From: JASGCP01 sp965263285
Lineage (GTDB): Bacteria > Bacteroidota > Bacteroidia > Chitinophagales > Chitinophagaceae
NCBI GenBank assembly: GCA_965263285.1
Contig: CBDHHD010000016.1
Location: forward strand, 620,001 to 684,000
DNA: 64,000 nt
Reading direction: 5' to 3'
Part shown: one piece after another, positions 9,076-19,206 of the stretch
Layout of the letters: every line of letters starts with the position of its first letter
Position numbering within the stretch: position 1 is the stretch's first letter
Notes under the pieces: model-generated
Databases searched by the model: none
What the model saw: only the letters and a program-made list of their open reading frames with translations
What the model was told of the DNA's origin: nothing
Translations under genes and position numbers: made by a program

Positions 9076-12000
9076 ATGTTAAAAGCCATTATACAATTTT
9101 CTATTAAAAATAAATTTGTTGTCTTTTTATTTTTAATAGCACTAATAGTATTTGGAGCCATTTCTTTTAAAAATCTACCTATTGATGCGGTACCTGATAT
9201 CACCAACAATCAAGTACTGATTATTACATACGCCCCTAGTTTAGGTGCCCCCGATGTAGAAAAGTTCATCACTATTCCTATAGAACAAGGAGTAAGCAAT
9301 ATACCGGGATTAATTGAGAAAAGAAGCTTATCTAGATTTGGATTAAGTATTATCACATTAGTTTTTAACGACAATATAGATGTTTATTGGGCAAGGCAAC
9401 AAGTATCAGAAAGATTAAACAATATTCGCCAAATGATACCAGCTAATGTAGGTAATCCTACCTTAGGTCCCGTAACAACAGGGTTAGGAGAAATATATCA
9501 ATACAGCGTACATGCCACGAAGGGATACGAACACCAATACTCTTTAATGCAACTAAGAGACATACAAGATTGGATTATTCGTATGCAACTATTAGGTACA
9601 CCCGGCGTAGCAGATGTAAGCACCTTAGGAGGAGATAAAAAAGAATATGAAGTTGCTGTAAATACAAATAAGCTCAACAGCTATGGTTTAAACATTACCG
9701 ATATATTCAATGCTTTAGCCATCAACAATAATAATACTGGTGGTGGCTATATAGAAAAAGGACCTACTGCTTTATTTATCAGAACCGATGGACTAGACAA
9801 AAGCATCAATGACATTGAGAATACAGTTATTGCTCCTACCAGTTATATGTCAAATGCCATGGCACAAAATATAATGTATCCCATTCTCATAAAAGATATT
9901 GCCGAAGTAAAAATAGGCAGGGCTCTTCGATATGGTGCCATGATAGAAGCAAACTATGGAGAAGTAACAGGAGCAGTAGTAATGATGCTCAAAGGAGAAA
10001 ATAGCAATAAAGTAATTCAAAACATTAAAAACAAAATTGCCGACATTCAAAAACGCCTACCTAAAGGAGTAGTAATAGAGCCCTTTTTAGATAGAACAAA
10101 AATGGTCAACCAATCTATTAATACTGTGAAAAAGAACTTAGAAGAAGGCGCTTTGATTGTTATTTTCGTTTTAGTTATCTTCTTAGGCAATATAAGAGCA
10201 GGTCTATTAGTAGCATCTGTTATCCCTCTCAGCATGTTATTTGCCGTTATTTTAATGAACGCATTTGGTGTAAGTGGTAATCTAATGAGCTTAGGAGCAT
10301 TAGATTTTGGTTTATTAGTAGATGGGGCTGTCATTATTGTAGAAGCCATCATGCATCAACTATCACACCATAAAGAATATAGAAAAATAATGCATTTAGA
10401 TACACATCAAATGAATGATGTAGTATCAACATCTTCTTTTAAAATGATGAGATCCGCTTCATTTGGCCAATTTATTATTTTAATTGTATATATTCCTATT
10501 CTAAGTTTACAAGATATTGAAGGAAAAATGTTTCGACCTATGGCCGAAACAGTAGGATTTGCCATTATTGGAGCTTTTATTCTTTCTATTACTTATATCC
10601 CTATGATGTCGGCACTCTTTTTAAGCAAAAAGATACCCACAAAGAAAAACATCTCTGATAAAATGATAGAAAAAATAGAAAAGATCTATCGCCCTATTTT
10701 GCAAAAAGCCTTACATATTCCTTACGCCATTATTATCATTGCTTTTGTAATGTTTCTTGGGGCTATTTACATGATGTCTAAATTAGGTGGTGAATTTATT
10801 CCTAAATTACCTGAAGGAGACTTAGCAATTGACACAAGAATGCTACCAGGTACAGGTCTTACAAAAACCGTAGCCACTTTTCAACAAATTGCCGATACCC
10901 TAAAAAAAGACTTCCCTGAGATCAATACCGTTGTATCTAAAATAGGATCAGGAGACATTCCAACCGACCCACAAACAATTGATGCAGGTGATATTATTGT
11001 TAATCTAAAACCAAAAGAAGAATGGCCTCAACCCTATTCCTGGGAAGAAATTACTGAAGCCATTAGCAATAAAGTAAACCAAAATCCATATGTAAATATA
11101 GGTATTCAATATCCTGTCCAAATGCGCTTTAATGAATTAATGACAGGATCTAAACAAGATGTAACATGTAAAATTTTTGGAAATGATTTAGACTCTCTTT
11201 CTGTATATGCAAACAAAGTAGCCACTATTGCAAAAACCATCAATGGAGTAAAAGACATATATGTAGAAACCGTAGCAGGAGTTCCCCAACTCGTCATTAC
11301 TTATCATAAAGCCAAATTAGCTTTATATGGAACTAATATTAACGATATAAACAATATTATACAATCTTCTTTTTCTGGAGGAATAGCGGGTGCTATTTAT
11401 GAAAATGAAAGGCGCTACGACTTAGTTGTGAGGCTAAACGAAAAGCAAAGAGACAACTTACAAGATATCAAGAATATGATTATCTCACTCCCCAATGGCC
11501 GTAGGGTGCCTTTACCATTGCTTGCCGATATTAATATTAAATTAGGCGCATACGAAATTAAACATGAAGAAGGATTTCGTAAAATTGAAACAGGATTCAA
11601 TGTAAGAGGAACTGATGTTCAAACTGTTATTAAAGAGCTACAAACTAAAGTAGACAAAAAAATAAATTTACCCGCAGGCTATTATATGCGCTATACAGGC
11701 GAATACGAAAATCTTCAACGAGCTTCTCAAAGATTAATAATTGCTGTGCCTATCTCACTCATTCTTATTTTTTTAATCCTTTTCTTTAATTTCAGAAAAT
11801 TAAAATATTGTATTATTATCTTTACAGCCATTCCCCTTTCATCTATTGGGGGGGTACTATACCTATCATTAAGACACATGCCCTTTAGTATTTCTGCAGG
11901 TATTGGCTTTATCGCACTATTCGGAGTAGCTGTACTCAATGGGATTGTATTAGTAGCAGAAATGAACAAAATAAAAGAAGAATCCATGCTACACACTTCT

Positions 12001-13506
12001 ATCAAAGATATTATCTTACAAGCCACTGCCCTACGACTACGCCCAGTGCTTATGACTGCTTGCGTAGCATCTTTAGGTTTTTTACCAATGGCTCTCAGCA
12101 CAGGTCCTGGCGCAGAAGTGCAAAGACCTCTTGCTACAGTTGTGATAGGAGGATTAATCAGCGCAACCTTGCTTACTTTATTTGTTTTACCATGCTTATA
12201 TTATATAATTGAACGACATAATAAAAAAATATCTCACCCGCTTATTATCGCTATATCAATTATATTATTGGCAAGCATATCTACCCATACCGTCTATGCA
12301 CAAGATATGGACAATAAAGCAACAGCTAAAATGTCGCTACAAACGCTCATAGATAGAATCCCTAATCATTCTATCTCTATGACAGTAGCACAAATGCGTG
12401 AAAAATATTTTAGCACAATGCAAAAAACATACAACCCATTCCCTTCTACTCAATTTTCCACTTCATTTGGAAATGTGAATAGCCCTTTTTTTGATATAGC
12501 AACTTCTGTTAATCAAACTTTTGTTGCGCCTACTTTTTATAAAAAACAAAAAAATTTATTTGAAAGCTATCTCGAAACTGCTAAAGCAGAAACGCAACTA
12601 CGACAAATTGACATGAGACGGATTATTGAACAATTATATATTCAACTCGAGTGGGTTACACAACAAGACTCCTTATTAAAAAAAATAGATACCATTTATT
12701 CTCATTATAAAGCTATTGCAAATGCCAGATACAAAACAGGCGAAACGGATTTATTAGAAAAAGTATCATTAGATAATACCATTGCGCAAAATAAAATTCT
12801 TATAGAACAAGAACAAGCCGATAAAAAAGCCACCCAACTACAAATATCAACTTTACTACAACTAGACACTTTGGTTATTCCATCAGAGACCTTATCTACT
12901 CATATTATTACATTTGATTCTGCTCTTTTAGCACAACACCCTTCTTTATTAATCTATGAAAAACAATTAGCTTCTGCCAAAGCAGCTACTGCATTAGAAA
13001 AAGTAAAATTATATCCCACCTTTAACTTAGGCATTACCAATCAATCATATAATGGATATGTTCAATATAATGATCAGCAAAGTCGTTTACTCACTTCTCG
13101 TGATCGATTCACATCAGGAAGCATGGGGATAAGCGTACCTATCTTTACACATGCCGAGAGAAATCAAATCAAAGCATCTGAAATAAATCAGCAAGTTGTG
13201 CAAGCACAAGCCGACGAAGCAAAGACTTTTCTAACAACACAATACGAAAAATTAGAACAAGACTATCATAAATTCAATGATGCTATTGCTTACTATCAAT
13301 CATCAGCCCTTCCTACCGCCACTATTTTATTGCAAACAGTTACCTTGCAATATCAAAAAGGACAAATCAACTATATACAATGGAGCTCCTTTGTAAATCA
13401 AGCCATGCAAACACAGTTTAGCTATATGAATACCTTATACCAAAAAAGTATAACAGAATCAGAATTAAATTACCTTATTAATCAACCACCTTCTAATAAT
13501 AATTAA
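9076..13506 (+). CDS. CusA/CzcA-type heavy-metal RND efflux pump fused to a TolC-like outer-membrane channel domain
   Basis: Residues 1-1045 form a heavy-metal RND transporter. There is an N-terminal helix, two large periplasmic loops, and the membrane motif DFGLLVDGAVIIVE with the proton-relay acids Asp410, Asp416 and Glu423 characteristic of the CzcA/CusA branch. Residues 1054-1075 form a second hydrophobic stretch ending in VYAQ, like an internal signal peptide. Residues about 1080-1476 are a TolC/outer-membrane efflux domain (GETDLLEKVSLDN, LYPTFNLGITNQSYNG). The adaptor gene follows 15 bp downstream. Together they would export monovalent or divalent metal ions from periplasm or cytoplasm to outside. 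The ion cannot be told from sequence. RND-TolC fusions are known in Bacteroidota, so the join is probably real and not a sequencing artefact. Confidence 0.92.
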   Translation: MLKAIIQFSIKNKFVVFLFLIALIVFGAISFKNLPIDAVPDITNNQVLIITYAPSLGAPDVEKFITIPIEQGVSNIPGLIEKRSLSRFGLSIITLVFNDNIDVYWARQQVSERLNNIRQMIPANVGNPTLGPVTTGLGEIYQYSVHATKGYEHQYSLMQLRDIQDWIIRMQLLGTPGVADVSTLGGDKKEYEVAVNTNKLNSYGLNITDIFNALAINNNNTGGGYIEKGPTALFIRTDGLDKSINDIENTVIAPTSYMSNAMAQNIMYPILIKDIAEVKIGRALRYGAMIEANYGEVTGAVVMMLKGENSNKVIQNIKNKIADIQKRLPKGVVIEPFLDRTKMVNQSINTVKKNLEEGALIVIFVLVIFLGNIRAGLLVASVIPLSMLFAVILMNAFGVSGNLMSLGALDFGLLVDGAVIIVEAIMHQLSHHKEYRKIMHLDTHQMNDVVSTSSFKMMRSASFGQFIILIVYIPILSLQDIEGKMFRPMAETVGFAIIGAFILSITYIPMMSALFLSKKIPTKKNISDKMIEKIEKIYRPILQKALHIPYAIIIIAFVMFLGAIYMMSKLGGEFIPKLPEGDLAIDTRMLPGTGLTKTVATFQQIADTLKKDFPEINTVVSKIGSGDIPTDPQTIDAGDIIVNLKPKEEWPQPYSWEEITEAISNKVNQNPYVNIGIQYPVQMRFNELMTGSKQDVTCKIFGNDLDSLSVYANKVATIAKTINGVKDIYVETVAGVPQLVITYHKAKLALYGTNINDINNIIQSSFSGGIAGAIYENERRYDLVVRLNEKQRDNLQDIKNMIISLPNGRRVPLPLLADINIKLGAYEIKHEEGFRKIETGFNVRGTDVQTVIKELQTKVDKKINLPAGYYMRYTGEYENLQRASQRLIIAVPISLILIFLILFFNFRKLKYCIIIFTAIPLSSIGGVLYLSLRHMPFSISAGIGFIALFGVAVLNGIVLVAEMNKIKEESMLHTSIKDIILQATALRLRPVLMTACVASLGFLPMALSTGPGAEVQRPLATVVIGGLISATLLTLFVLPCLYYIIERHNKKISHPLIIAISIILLASISTHTVYAQDMDNKATAKMSLQTLIDRIPNHSISMTVAQMREKYFSTMQKTYNPFPSTQFSTSFGNVNSPFFDIATSVNQTFVAPTFYKKQKNLFESYLETAKAETQLRQIDMRRIIEQLYIQLEWVTQQDSLLKKIDTIYSHYKAIANARYKTGETDLLEKVSLDNTIAQNKILIEQEQADKKATQLQISTLLQLDTLVIPSETLSTHIITFDSALLAQHPSLLIYEKQLASAKAATALEKVKLYPTFNLGITNQSYNGYVQYNDQQSRLLTSRDRFTSGSMGISVPIFTHAERNQIKASEINQQVVQAQADEAKTFLTTQYEKLEQDYHKFNDAIAYYQSSALPTATILLQTVTLQYQKGQINYIQWSSFVNQAMQTQFSYMNTLYQKSITESELNYLINQPPSNNN

Positions 13507-13521
13507 AAAAATATATTAATT

Positions 13522-14715
13522 ATGAAAATCTTTTACTATCCATATATCATATTTTGTATAGTATATATTAGTTGTACTGCTAACAAGCAACAAAACAAAC
13601 AAGCACTCGCTTTACAAGATTCTACAAATGTTAATGTTCCTAAAGACATGAGCAACAACTATGTTATTAGCCTTACCAATGATCAATTAAATAATGCTCA
13701 TTTACAACTAGGGCAAATAACCACTCGCAACATAGGCCGAACTATTGAACTCAATGGCACAGTAGATGTGCCACCACAAAATCTAATTTCTATTTCTAAT
13801 CCATTAGGGGGATACTTAGTTTCCAGCTCTCTTTTGCCTGGTGAATTAATACATAAAAATGATATAATAGCTACGATGAGTGATTTTAGCTATGTACAAT
13901 TACAACAAGATTATCTATCTGCAAAAGCAAAATTAGATTTTTTAACAAAAGATTTAGAACGACAAAAAGAACTAAGTCAATTAGATGCTACAAGTGAAAA
14001 AACATACCAACAATCATTAAGTGACTTTCAAACAGCCAAAGTAATGCTAACTGCATTAAAAGAAAAGCTATTACTTATTAATATTAATCCAAACTCATTA
14101 AATATAAATAATATATCTAATACCATACATTTGCATTCCCCTATTACAGGATATATTACCAAAGTAAATATAAATATTGGAAAATATGTAAATCCAGCTG
14201 ATGTAATGTTTGAAATCGTTGATCCAAAAGACCTACATGCAGCCATGTATGTATTTGAAGATGAGCTAAAATATTTCAAACCAGGCGTAAAAGGAGTGGT
14301 TGCATTATCAGGTACCGATGACAGTAGCGCCGAAAGAGCCGTACAAGTAATTCTTGTTACCAAAAGCGTAGACAATATGTTACATACAGGACTTATTCAT
14401 TGCCATTTCTTAGAAACGCCTCAAGGGTTATACCCCGGCATGTTTTTATCAGGCAAATTTTATATCCAAGATAACCGATCATACGCTCTACCTAATAGTG
14501 CTATTATTAGTTTTAACAATATGTCTTATATATTTGTAATGAACACCACCAACGAATATGAAATGACACCTATTAAAATAGGCAATACAAATAATAGTTA
14601 TACAGAGATTGAAATAAATAGTCAAAACAAATACTTATTATCTAAGCAAATCATAATAGAAAATGGATATGCACTTTTATCTAAATCACAAAACACAAGT
14701 GATCCATCAGAATAA
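13522..14715 (+). CDS. CusB/CzcB-type periplasmic adaptor lipoprotein
   Basis: A 397-residue membrane-fusion protein of the HlyD/RND-adaptor type that bridges the pump to the outer-membrane channel. It has a lipoprotein signal with Cys18 (VYISC). The barrel-sandwich half (GTVDVPPQNLISISNPLGGY, with PGELIHKNDIIATMSDF) is followed by a helical hairpin (residues about 130-185). The second barrel half is HSPITGYITKVNINIGKYVN, and a beta-barrel domain follows. It is co-directional with and 15 bp downstream of the pump gene, so the two form one operon. No metal-binding N- or C-terminal cysteine/histidine cluster is obvious. Confidence 0.9.
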   Translation: MKIFYYPYIIFCIVYISCTANKQQNKQALALQDSTNVNVPKDMSNNYVISLTNDQLNNAHLQLGQITTRNIGRTIELNGTVDVPPQNLISISNPLGGYLVSSSLLPGELIHKNDIIATMSDFSYVQLQQDYLSAKAKLDFLTKDLERQKELSQLDATSEKTYQQSLSDFQTAKVMLTALKEKLLLININPNSLNINNISNTIHLHSPITGYITKVNINIGKYVNPADVMFEIVDPKDLHAAMYVFEDELKYFKPGVKGVVALSGTDDSSAERAVQVILVTKSVDNMLHTGLIHCHFLETPQGLYPGMFLSGKFYIQDNRSYALPNSAIISFNNMSYIFVMNTTNEYEMTPIKIGNTNNSYTEIEINSQNKYLLSKQIIIENGYALLSKSQNTSDPSE

Positions 14716-14737
14716 ATCTATAGTATTTGAGAACTTA

Positions 14738-16231
14738 TTAGTCTATAACAGCCACAGGTTCGCTTAATTTTTCTGTTCTACTTACAGAAACAACAAATAT
14801 ATTAGACAAGTAATCTTTCCAAGATAAAGGAATAGGTATTTTAATAGTAGATTGTCCTGCTAAAGGAACATATTGTATCAATTTTTTTTCCCCTGTCACT
14901 TGACTAATAAAAACAGCTATATTTCTTACCGTTTCAGGATCACTCACACATACAGTTATTATATTACTATGCACATGTTTCACCATTGGAGGAGAAGGGA
15001 TGATTTGTTTTAACCAAGGCACAGAAGGGATAATAGCAGGGCATGACAAAAATTTATTTTTCAATGAATCTACTAGCCCATTTACATTCTGCATCAACGA
15101 TCTAACACTAAAAAATATACATCCATTGGTACTATTATATAACTGTAAGTCTTTTATTTCTAAAGGTATCTCACTAGGATCTCTCCAGGTTGTTGTTGCA
15201 TTTTTTTCTGTTGTTTTATATGCGGCTAATCCTATATATAATTGTCGTCCAAATGTATGATGGTTCCACCAATTTAGCAATGTATCATAATTAGCCTTTC
15301 CAAAATGTCTATCCCAATACAATTGAGGAGCTATGTAATCTATCCATCCTTTTTCTAACCACAACAACGAATTAGCATACAATTGGTCATAACTACTTAA
15401 GCCATTGGTATTGCTCCCCATCTGGGCGTCTTGTATTTTATTTCTCCATATGCCAAAAGGACTAATGCCAAATATAAGATATGGCTTTATCTGCCTTACC
15501 AATCTCCCCATGCGAGCTACAATACTATCACAATTACTTCTTCTCCAATCATTTATATTCTGATGGTGCCCATATAGCAAGAAAGTATTTCTATCAGGAA
15601 TAGCCATTCCAGGAATAGGATAAGGATAAAAATAATCATCTAAATGAATTCCATCTATATCATATCTACTCACTAAGTCTTTCACAACAGACAAGATATA
15701 ATCTTGCACTTGAGGTATTCCAGGGTTAAAATATTCTTTGCTACCATATACAAAAAACCAAGAAGGATGTTTATATATAACACTATACTTACTAATAGAA
15801 GAATGTTTTACATCAAATACAGCTCTATAGGGGTTAATCCAAGCATGAAAAGCCATTCCCCGTTTATGTGTTTCTTGAATCATAAACAAAAGAGGATCAT
15901 AAAAAGGAGAAGGAGGCATTCCTTGTACCCTTGTTAAGTACTCACTCCAAGGCTCTATAGTAGAATGATAGAAGGCATCTGCTGAAGGACGAACTTGAAA
16001 AAAAATAGCATTGATACCTATAGACTGACAAGAATCTAACAATTGTATAAACTCCTTTTTTTGTTGCTCTACAGGCAATCCTTTCTTAGAAGGATAATCT
16101 AAATTGATAATGGTAGATACCCAAACACCTCTTAGTTCAAATGTCTTCCCTTGTGCATATGGTTGCATGCTGAAAAAAAATAAAAATACCGAAATACAAA
16201 TAAGTGATTTAATAAGATTATGTTTTATCAT
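14738..16231 (-). CDS. Secreted family-10-like glycosyl hydrolase (GHL10/DUF187)
   Basis: The 497-residue protein has a signal peptide (residues 1-27, ending QPYAQG). The TIM-barrel domain follows with the family motifs ELRGVWVSTIINLDYPSK, NAIFFQVRPSADAFY, GMAFHAWINPYRA and YDIDGIHLDDYFYPYP. The acidic pair in HLDDYF is a candidate active-site region. A short beta-rich C-terminal domain (about residues 410-497) completes it. Relatives are predicted polysaccharide- or peptidoglycan-related hydrolases; the substrate is unknown. The gene converges with the adaptor gene, with a 22-bp gap and no clear terminator. Confidence 0.87.
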   Translation of the reverse strand: MIKHNLIKSLICISVFLFFFSMQPYAQGKTFELRGVWVSTIINLDYPSKKGLPVEQQKKEFIQLLDSCQSIGINAIFFQVRPSADAFYHSTIEPWSEYLTRVQGMPPSPFYDPLLFMIQETHKRGMAFHAWINPYRAVFDVKHSSISKYSVIYKHPSWFFVYGSKEYFNPGIPQVQDYILSVVKDLVSRYDIDGIHLDDYFYPYPIPGMAIPDRNTFLLYGHHQNINDWRRSNCDSIVARMGRLVRQIKPYLIFGISPFGIWRNKIQDAQMGSNTNGLSSYDQLYANSLLWLEKGWIDYIAPQLYWDRHFGKANYDTLLNWWNHHTFGRQLYIGLAAYKTTEKNATTTWRDPSEIPLEIKDLQLYNSTNGCIFFSVRSLMQNVNGLVDSLKNKFLSCPAIIPSVPWLKQIIPSPPMVKHVHSNIITVCVSDPETVRNIAVFISQVTGEKKLIQYVPLAGQSTIKIPIPLSWKDYLSNIFVVSVSRTEKLSEPVAVID

Positions 16232-16433
16232 GCATTTAAATTATATAAATATGAACAGTATATTTAAAAGATTCCTAATGTAGTTTTGTACATTAAATAC
16301 TTCTACCATGTTTAATGCTACATAAAGTAATACAAAAAGCATATTAATAAAAATATGTTTTTCAATCACCCCATAAAAGAAAGAATATATTTTTTGTGTT
16401 TAGACATCCATTCATTAATTGTAAAAATTAAAG

Positions 16434-16812
16434 TGGAGTCGAGGGGAGTCGAACCCCTGTCCAAACATCGTTGCTACAACCCTTCTACATGCTTAGTTCT
16501 TTATTGTATTGTAGGTTAGTTAGAGGAAAAGAACATTCCCGATAAATAACTTAGCTGGATAAATCTTTTGAGATAAGCACAGCCTATTATCTCAGCAGCT
16601 TATTTTCTTTTACGATTCAGCGGAGGAGCTTGGCAATAAGCCTGCCCGCTACAACTCGGCCATAACGACTGCTAAATTACTAATTAGGCAGCCATAGCGA
16701 ATTGAGGTTCGCCATTTGTAATTTGAGCTTTCAGATTAAAGTGCTAATAACCCAACGCACTGCATGCTTTTGATTATGTCAACTCAATGCTGTCAAAACC
16801 AAAAACGACCCC
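16434..16812 (-). ncRNA. ssrA: tmRNA (SsrA)
   Basis: The 5' end GGGGTCG pairs with the 3' end CGACTCC, with one G-U pair, to form the tRNA-like acceptor stem. The T-arm GGGGTTCGACTCCCC is intact. The tag reading frame runs from 16713 down to 16684 and reads GEPQFAMAA then TAA, close to known Bacteroidota tags such as GEESYAMAA. CCA is not encoded (ACTTT follows the stem). tmRNA with SmpB rescues stalled ribosomes and tags the product for proteolysis. A TAATTTTG box lies just upstream at 16837-16844. Confidence 0.95.
16684..16713 (-). other. tmRNA proteolysis-tag reading frame
   Basis: The codons GGC GAA CCT CAA TTC GCT ATG GCT GCC TAA give the tag GEPQFAMAA. The AMAA end is the usual degron. 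The resume codon is inferred by comparison with other Bacteroidota tmRNAs. Confidence 0.85.
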
Positions 16813-16836
16813 ATTATTCAAAGATCATATTCCCTG

Positions 16837-16844
16837 CAAAATTA
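16837..16844 (-). promoter_or_regulatory. -7 box of the tmRNA gene
   Basis: Minus-strand TAATTTTG fits TAnnTTTG and lies about 25 bp upstream of the mature 5' end, leaving a short leader for 5' processing. Confidence 0.5.
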
Positions 16845-16893
16845 CAACAAAAATATAAATTCATATCTAAAATAGTTAGTCAGACTATTTTTT

Positions 16894-17329
16894 GGCTACA
16901 TCTTTTTTGAGGCACTGGAAGCATGGATTATTAAATAAATATAAACATGGAAATAATAGGAAATATCTGATGAGGACCGCCCTCAGATAAAGAGCGTTAC
17001 AAAACGAGGTGAGCGAAGCGACCAGCGAGAATGTGGGGCGAAGTTTCTATATATGAATCATTATGATGAGCATAAAGTATGTACATAAAAGATACCTATG
17101 GATAAGCTCATCATAACGATTCATACCTAACCGCATCCCCTTCATTCTCGCTAGCGTAGCGAGCCGTAGTTTTGTAGCTCTTTATCTGCAGGCTTGATTT
17201 TTTCTTTGTTTCTTTCTTTTGTATCAAGACAAAAGAAAGAAAAGGATATAAAAAATAAATGATGAACCTATACCTGAGTAATTACAAAAAACACAAATAC
17301 CCCCTAGCACCTGAAAAAAAGACGCAACC
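16894..17329 (+). mobile_element. MITE1 copy B, full length, with exact 8-bp target duplication
   Basis: The termini are GGCTACATC at the left and a degraded GACGCAACC at the right. The flanks are TATTTTTT on both sides (16886-16893 and 17330-17337). It contains the whole palindromic core: the arm AAAGAGCGTTACAAAACGAG against GTAGTTTTGTAGCTCTTT, the central arm pair around ATGATGAGC and GCTCATCAT, and the GTATCAAGACAAAAGAAAG hairpin. It has no gene. It lies between the divergently transcribed tmRNA and TPR gene. Confidence 0.88.
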
Positions 17330-17371
17330 TATTTTTTTATTTTTTTAATCTATCAGATACTATTTTTTATA

Positions 17372-17379
17372 TATTTTTG
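17372..17379 (+). promoter_or_regulatory. -7 box of the TPR gene
   Basis: TATTTTTG fits the Bacteroidota -7 consensus 37 bp before ATG 17417, outside the MITE. Confidence 0.5.
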
Positions 17380-17416
17380 CAATTCGAATTAAAAAATTAT
17401 TTAATTATTTTATTTT

Positions 17417-19162
17417 ATGAAACTTACTCGTTATTATTTAGTAATACTCTCCATTGTTTTTTTTGCTTCTTACATATATGCACAAAAAAATTTAGACAAT
17501 GGCATTCTTTATTTACGATATGAAAGATATAATTCAGCTAAAGATATATTAAGTCATTTGTATAATGATAACAAAAGCGATGCAAAAATTGCTTATTGGT
17601 ATAGTCAAGTTTTTTTTGACAATGGACAAGTAGATAGTGGTAGAATTGTTTTGCAAACAGCATTGAATAGTGGGGTAAACGACCCTTGGATTTGGGTTGG
17701 CTTAGCACAAGCAGATGTGTTAGATGATAAAGACATCAATGCGATTAAGCAACAATGTGATCAAGCTATTAATACTATTAAAGAAAAAACAAAAGGTAAA
17801 AAGAAAGAAGTAGGAAAGGTAATTGATATACTTAATGCTGTGGGTCATGCAATGGCTGATGGAAGTAGTAAACAAGGCGATCCAACATATGGCATTGCTA
17901 AATTAAAGGAGGCGGCAGATCTCGACAAAGAAAAAAAAGAGGGGGATATATTTGTGAATATGGGTATTTGTTATCAAAAAATGGGTAGTGATTTTGGAGG
18001 ACAAGCAGTAGAAGCATACCAAGAAGGTGCTAATCGCTCTCCTAATGATGTGAGACCTTATTATCATATTGGACTCATCTATGCCTCTCAAAATAATGAG
18101 GAAAGCATGAATGATAATTTTACAAAGGCAACTACCGCAGACCCTAATTTTCCACCTGTGTATTTAGCATGGTTTGAATTTTATAAGAATACAAATACAG
18201 GAAAAGCAAAAGATTATTTAGACTTATATATCCAAAAAGCAGATCCAAACCCTAAAAACGATTACTATTATGCCGATTATTTATACCAAACTGCACAATT
18301 TCAACAATCTATTACTAAAGCACAACAAATAGAAAAAGAAATAGGATTAACAACTATTCCACGGCTCGCTATGTTATATGCTTATAACTACTATCAGTTA
18401 AAAGACACCATATTAGCAAAAGACTATATTTTAAAATATATTGAATTGCCTGATGTTATCTTAAAGCCATTAGATATGACATTATTGGTAGATGTATTTA
18501 AGAGATTTGATGGACTTGATCATTATGTAGTGGATGCCGTTAACAAAGCAATAGTATCAGATACATCTCATGCAAATGACTTGCAAGACATATATGCTGC
18601 AAGCACATATTTTAAATGGAAGAAAGATTATCCCGATCAAATAGATTGGCTACAAAAATACTATCATTTCAAAGGTGATCAAATTGATGAAGCAGGATAT
18701 TATGAATTAGCCAATGCAGCCATGCAAGAGAAAAAATACGATACGGCTCTTTACTTTGCCCAAGCATATATACATGATTATCCTAATTCTCCTAATGGAT
18801 ATTGGTTTAATACAAATATTTCTAAAGCATTAGATACTTTAGGCCATCCAGGTATTGTATTGGGTGCTATTCAATTACAAGATAGCTTTTACCAAAAAGA
18901 CACAACTAAATATAAAGATCTACTCGTTGCTAATTTATATTATCTAGTACAATATTATAGCTCACAAATAGGAAAAGATCCAAATAAAATAGATCAATAT
19001 ATTACATCACTCAATAATGCTTTAAATGTAGGTAATCAAATACTTGTTTATATTCCCAATGACCCAGACATGGTTACTACTATGCAAGCTTTACAAAATA
19101 ATTTAACACAGTATCAAAAATATAAAGCTTATCAAGAGAAACACAATAAAGCTGGCAAGTAG
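17417..19162 (+). CDS. Periplasmic TPR-repeat protein
   Basis: This 581-residue protein has a signal peptide (residues 1-22, ending YIYAQ). Most of it is tetratricopeptide-like helical pairs, for example GDIFVNMGICYQKMGSDFGG, DVRPYYHIGLIYASQNNEES and YYELANAAMQEKKYDTALYF. Such proteins are scaffolds, and no catalytic motif is seen. It is exported, so it probably assembles periplasmic or outer-membrane complexes. It is transcribed from its own promoter and followed 44 bp downstream by the small membrane protein and then gldH, which may hint at a role in envelope assembly; that link is only contextual. Confidence 0.82.
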   Translation: MKLTRYYLVILSIVFFASYIYAQKNLDNGILYLRYERYNSAKDILSHLYNDNKSDAKIAYWYSQVFFDNGQVDSGRIVLQTALNSGVNDPWIWVGLAQADVLDDKDINAIKQQCDQAINTIKEKTKGKKKEVGKVIDILNAVGHAMADGSSKQGDPTYGIAKLKEAADLDKEKKEGDIFVNMGICYQKMGSDFGGQAVEAYQEGANRSPNDVRPYYHIGLIYASQNNEESMNDNFTKATTADPNFPPVYLAWFEFYKNTNTGKAKDYLDLYIQKADPNPKNDYYYADYLYQTAQFQQSITKAQQIEKEIGLTTIPRLAMLYAYNYYQLKDTILAKDYILKYIELPDVILKPLDMTLLVDVFKRFDGLDHYVVDAVNKAIVSDTSHANDLQDIYAASTYFKWKKDYPDQIDWLQKYYHFKGDQIDEAGYYELANAAMQEKKYDTALYFAQAYIHDYPNSPNGYWFNTNISKALDTLGHPGIVLGAIQLQDSFYQKDTTKYKDLLVANLYYLVQYYSSQIGKDPNKIDQYITSLNNALNVGNQILVYIPNDPDMVTTMQALQNNLTQYQKYKAYQEKHNKAGK

Positions 19163-19206
19163 AAAAGAAATTCTTATTTTGTTTTTTAAATAAAATATTT
19201 TTTATA

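Noticed and set aside
16960..17000. CTGATGAGGAC... in MITE1 looks like the start of a hammerhead ribozyme core
   Set aside because: After the candidate stem II (GAGG/CCTC) the needed GAAA is absent (AGATAAAG is found), and no cleavage-site stem fits. It is better read as the TATCTGA/TCAGATA hairpin of the element.
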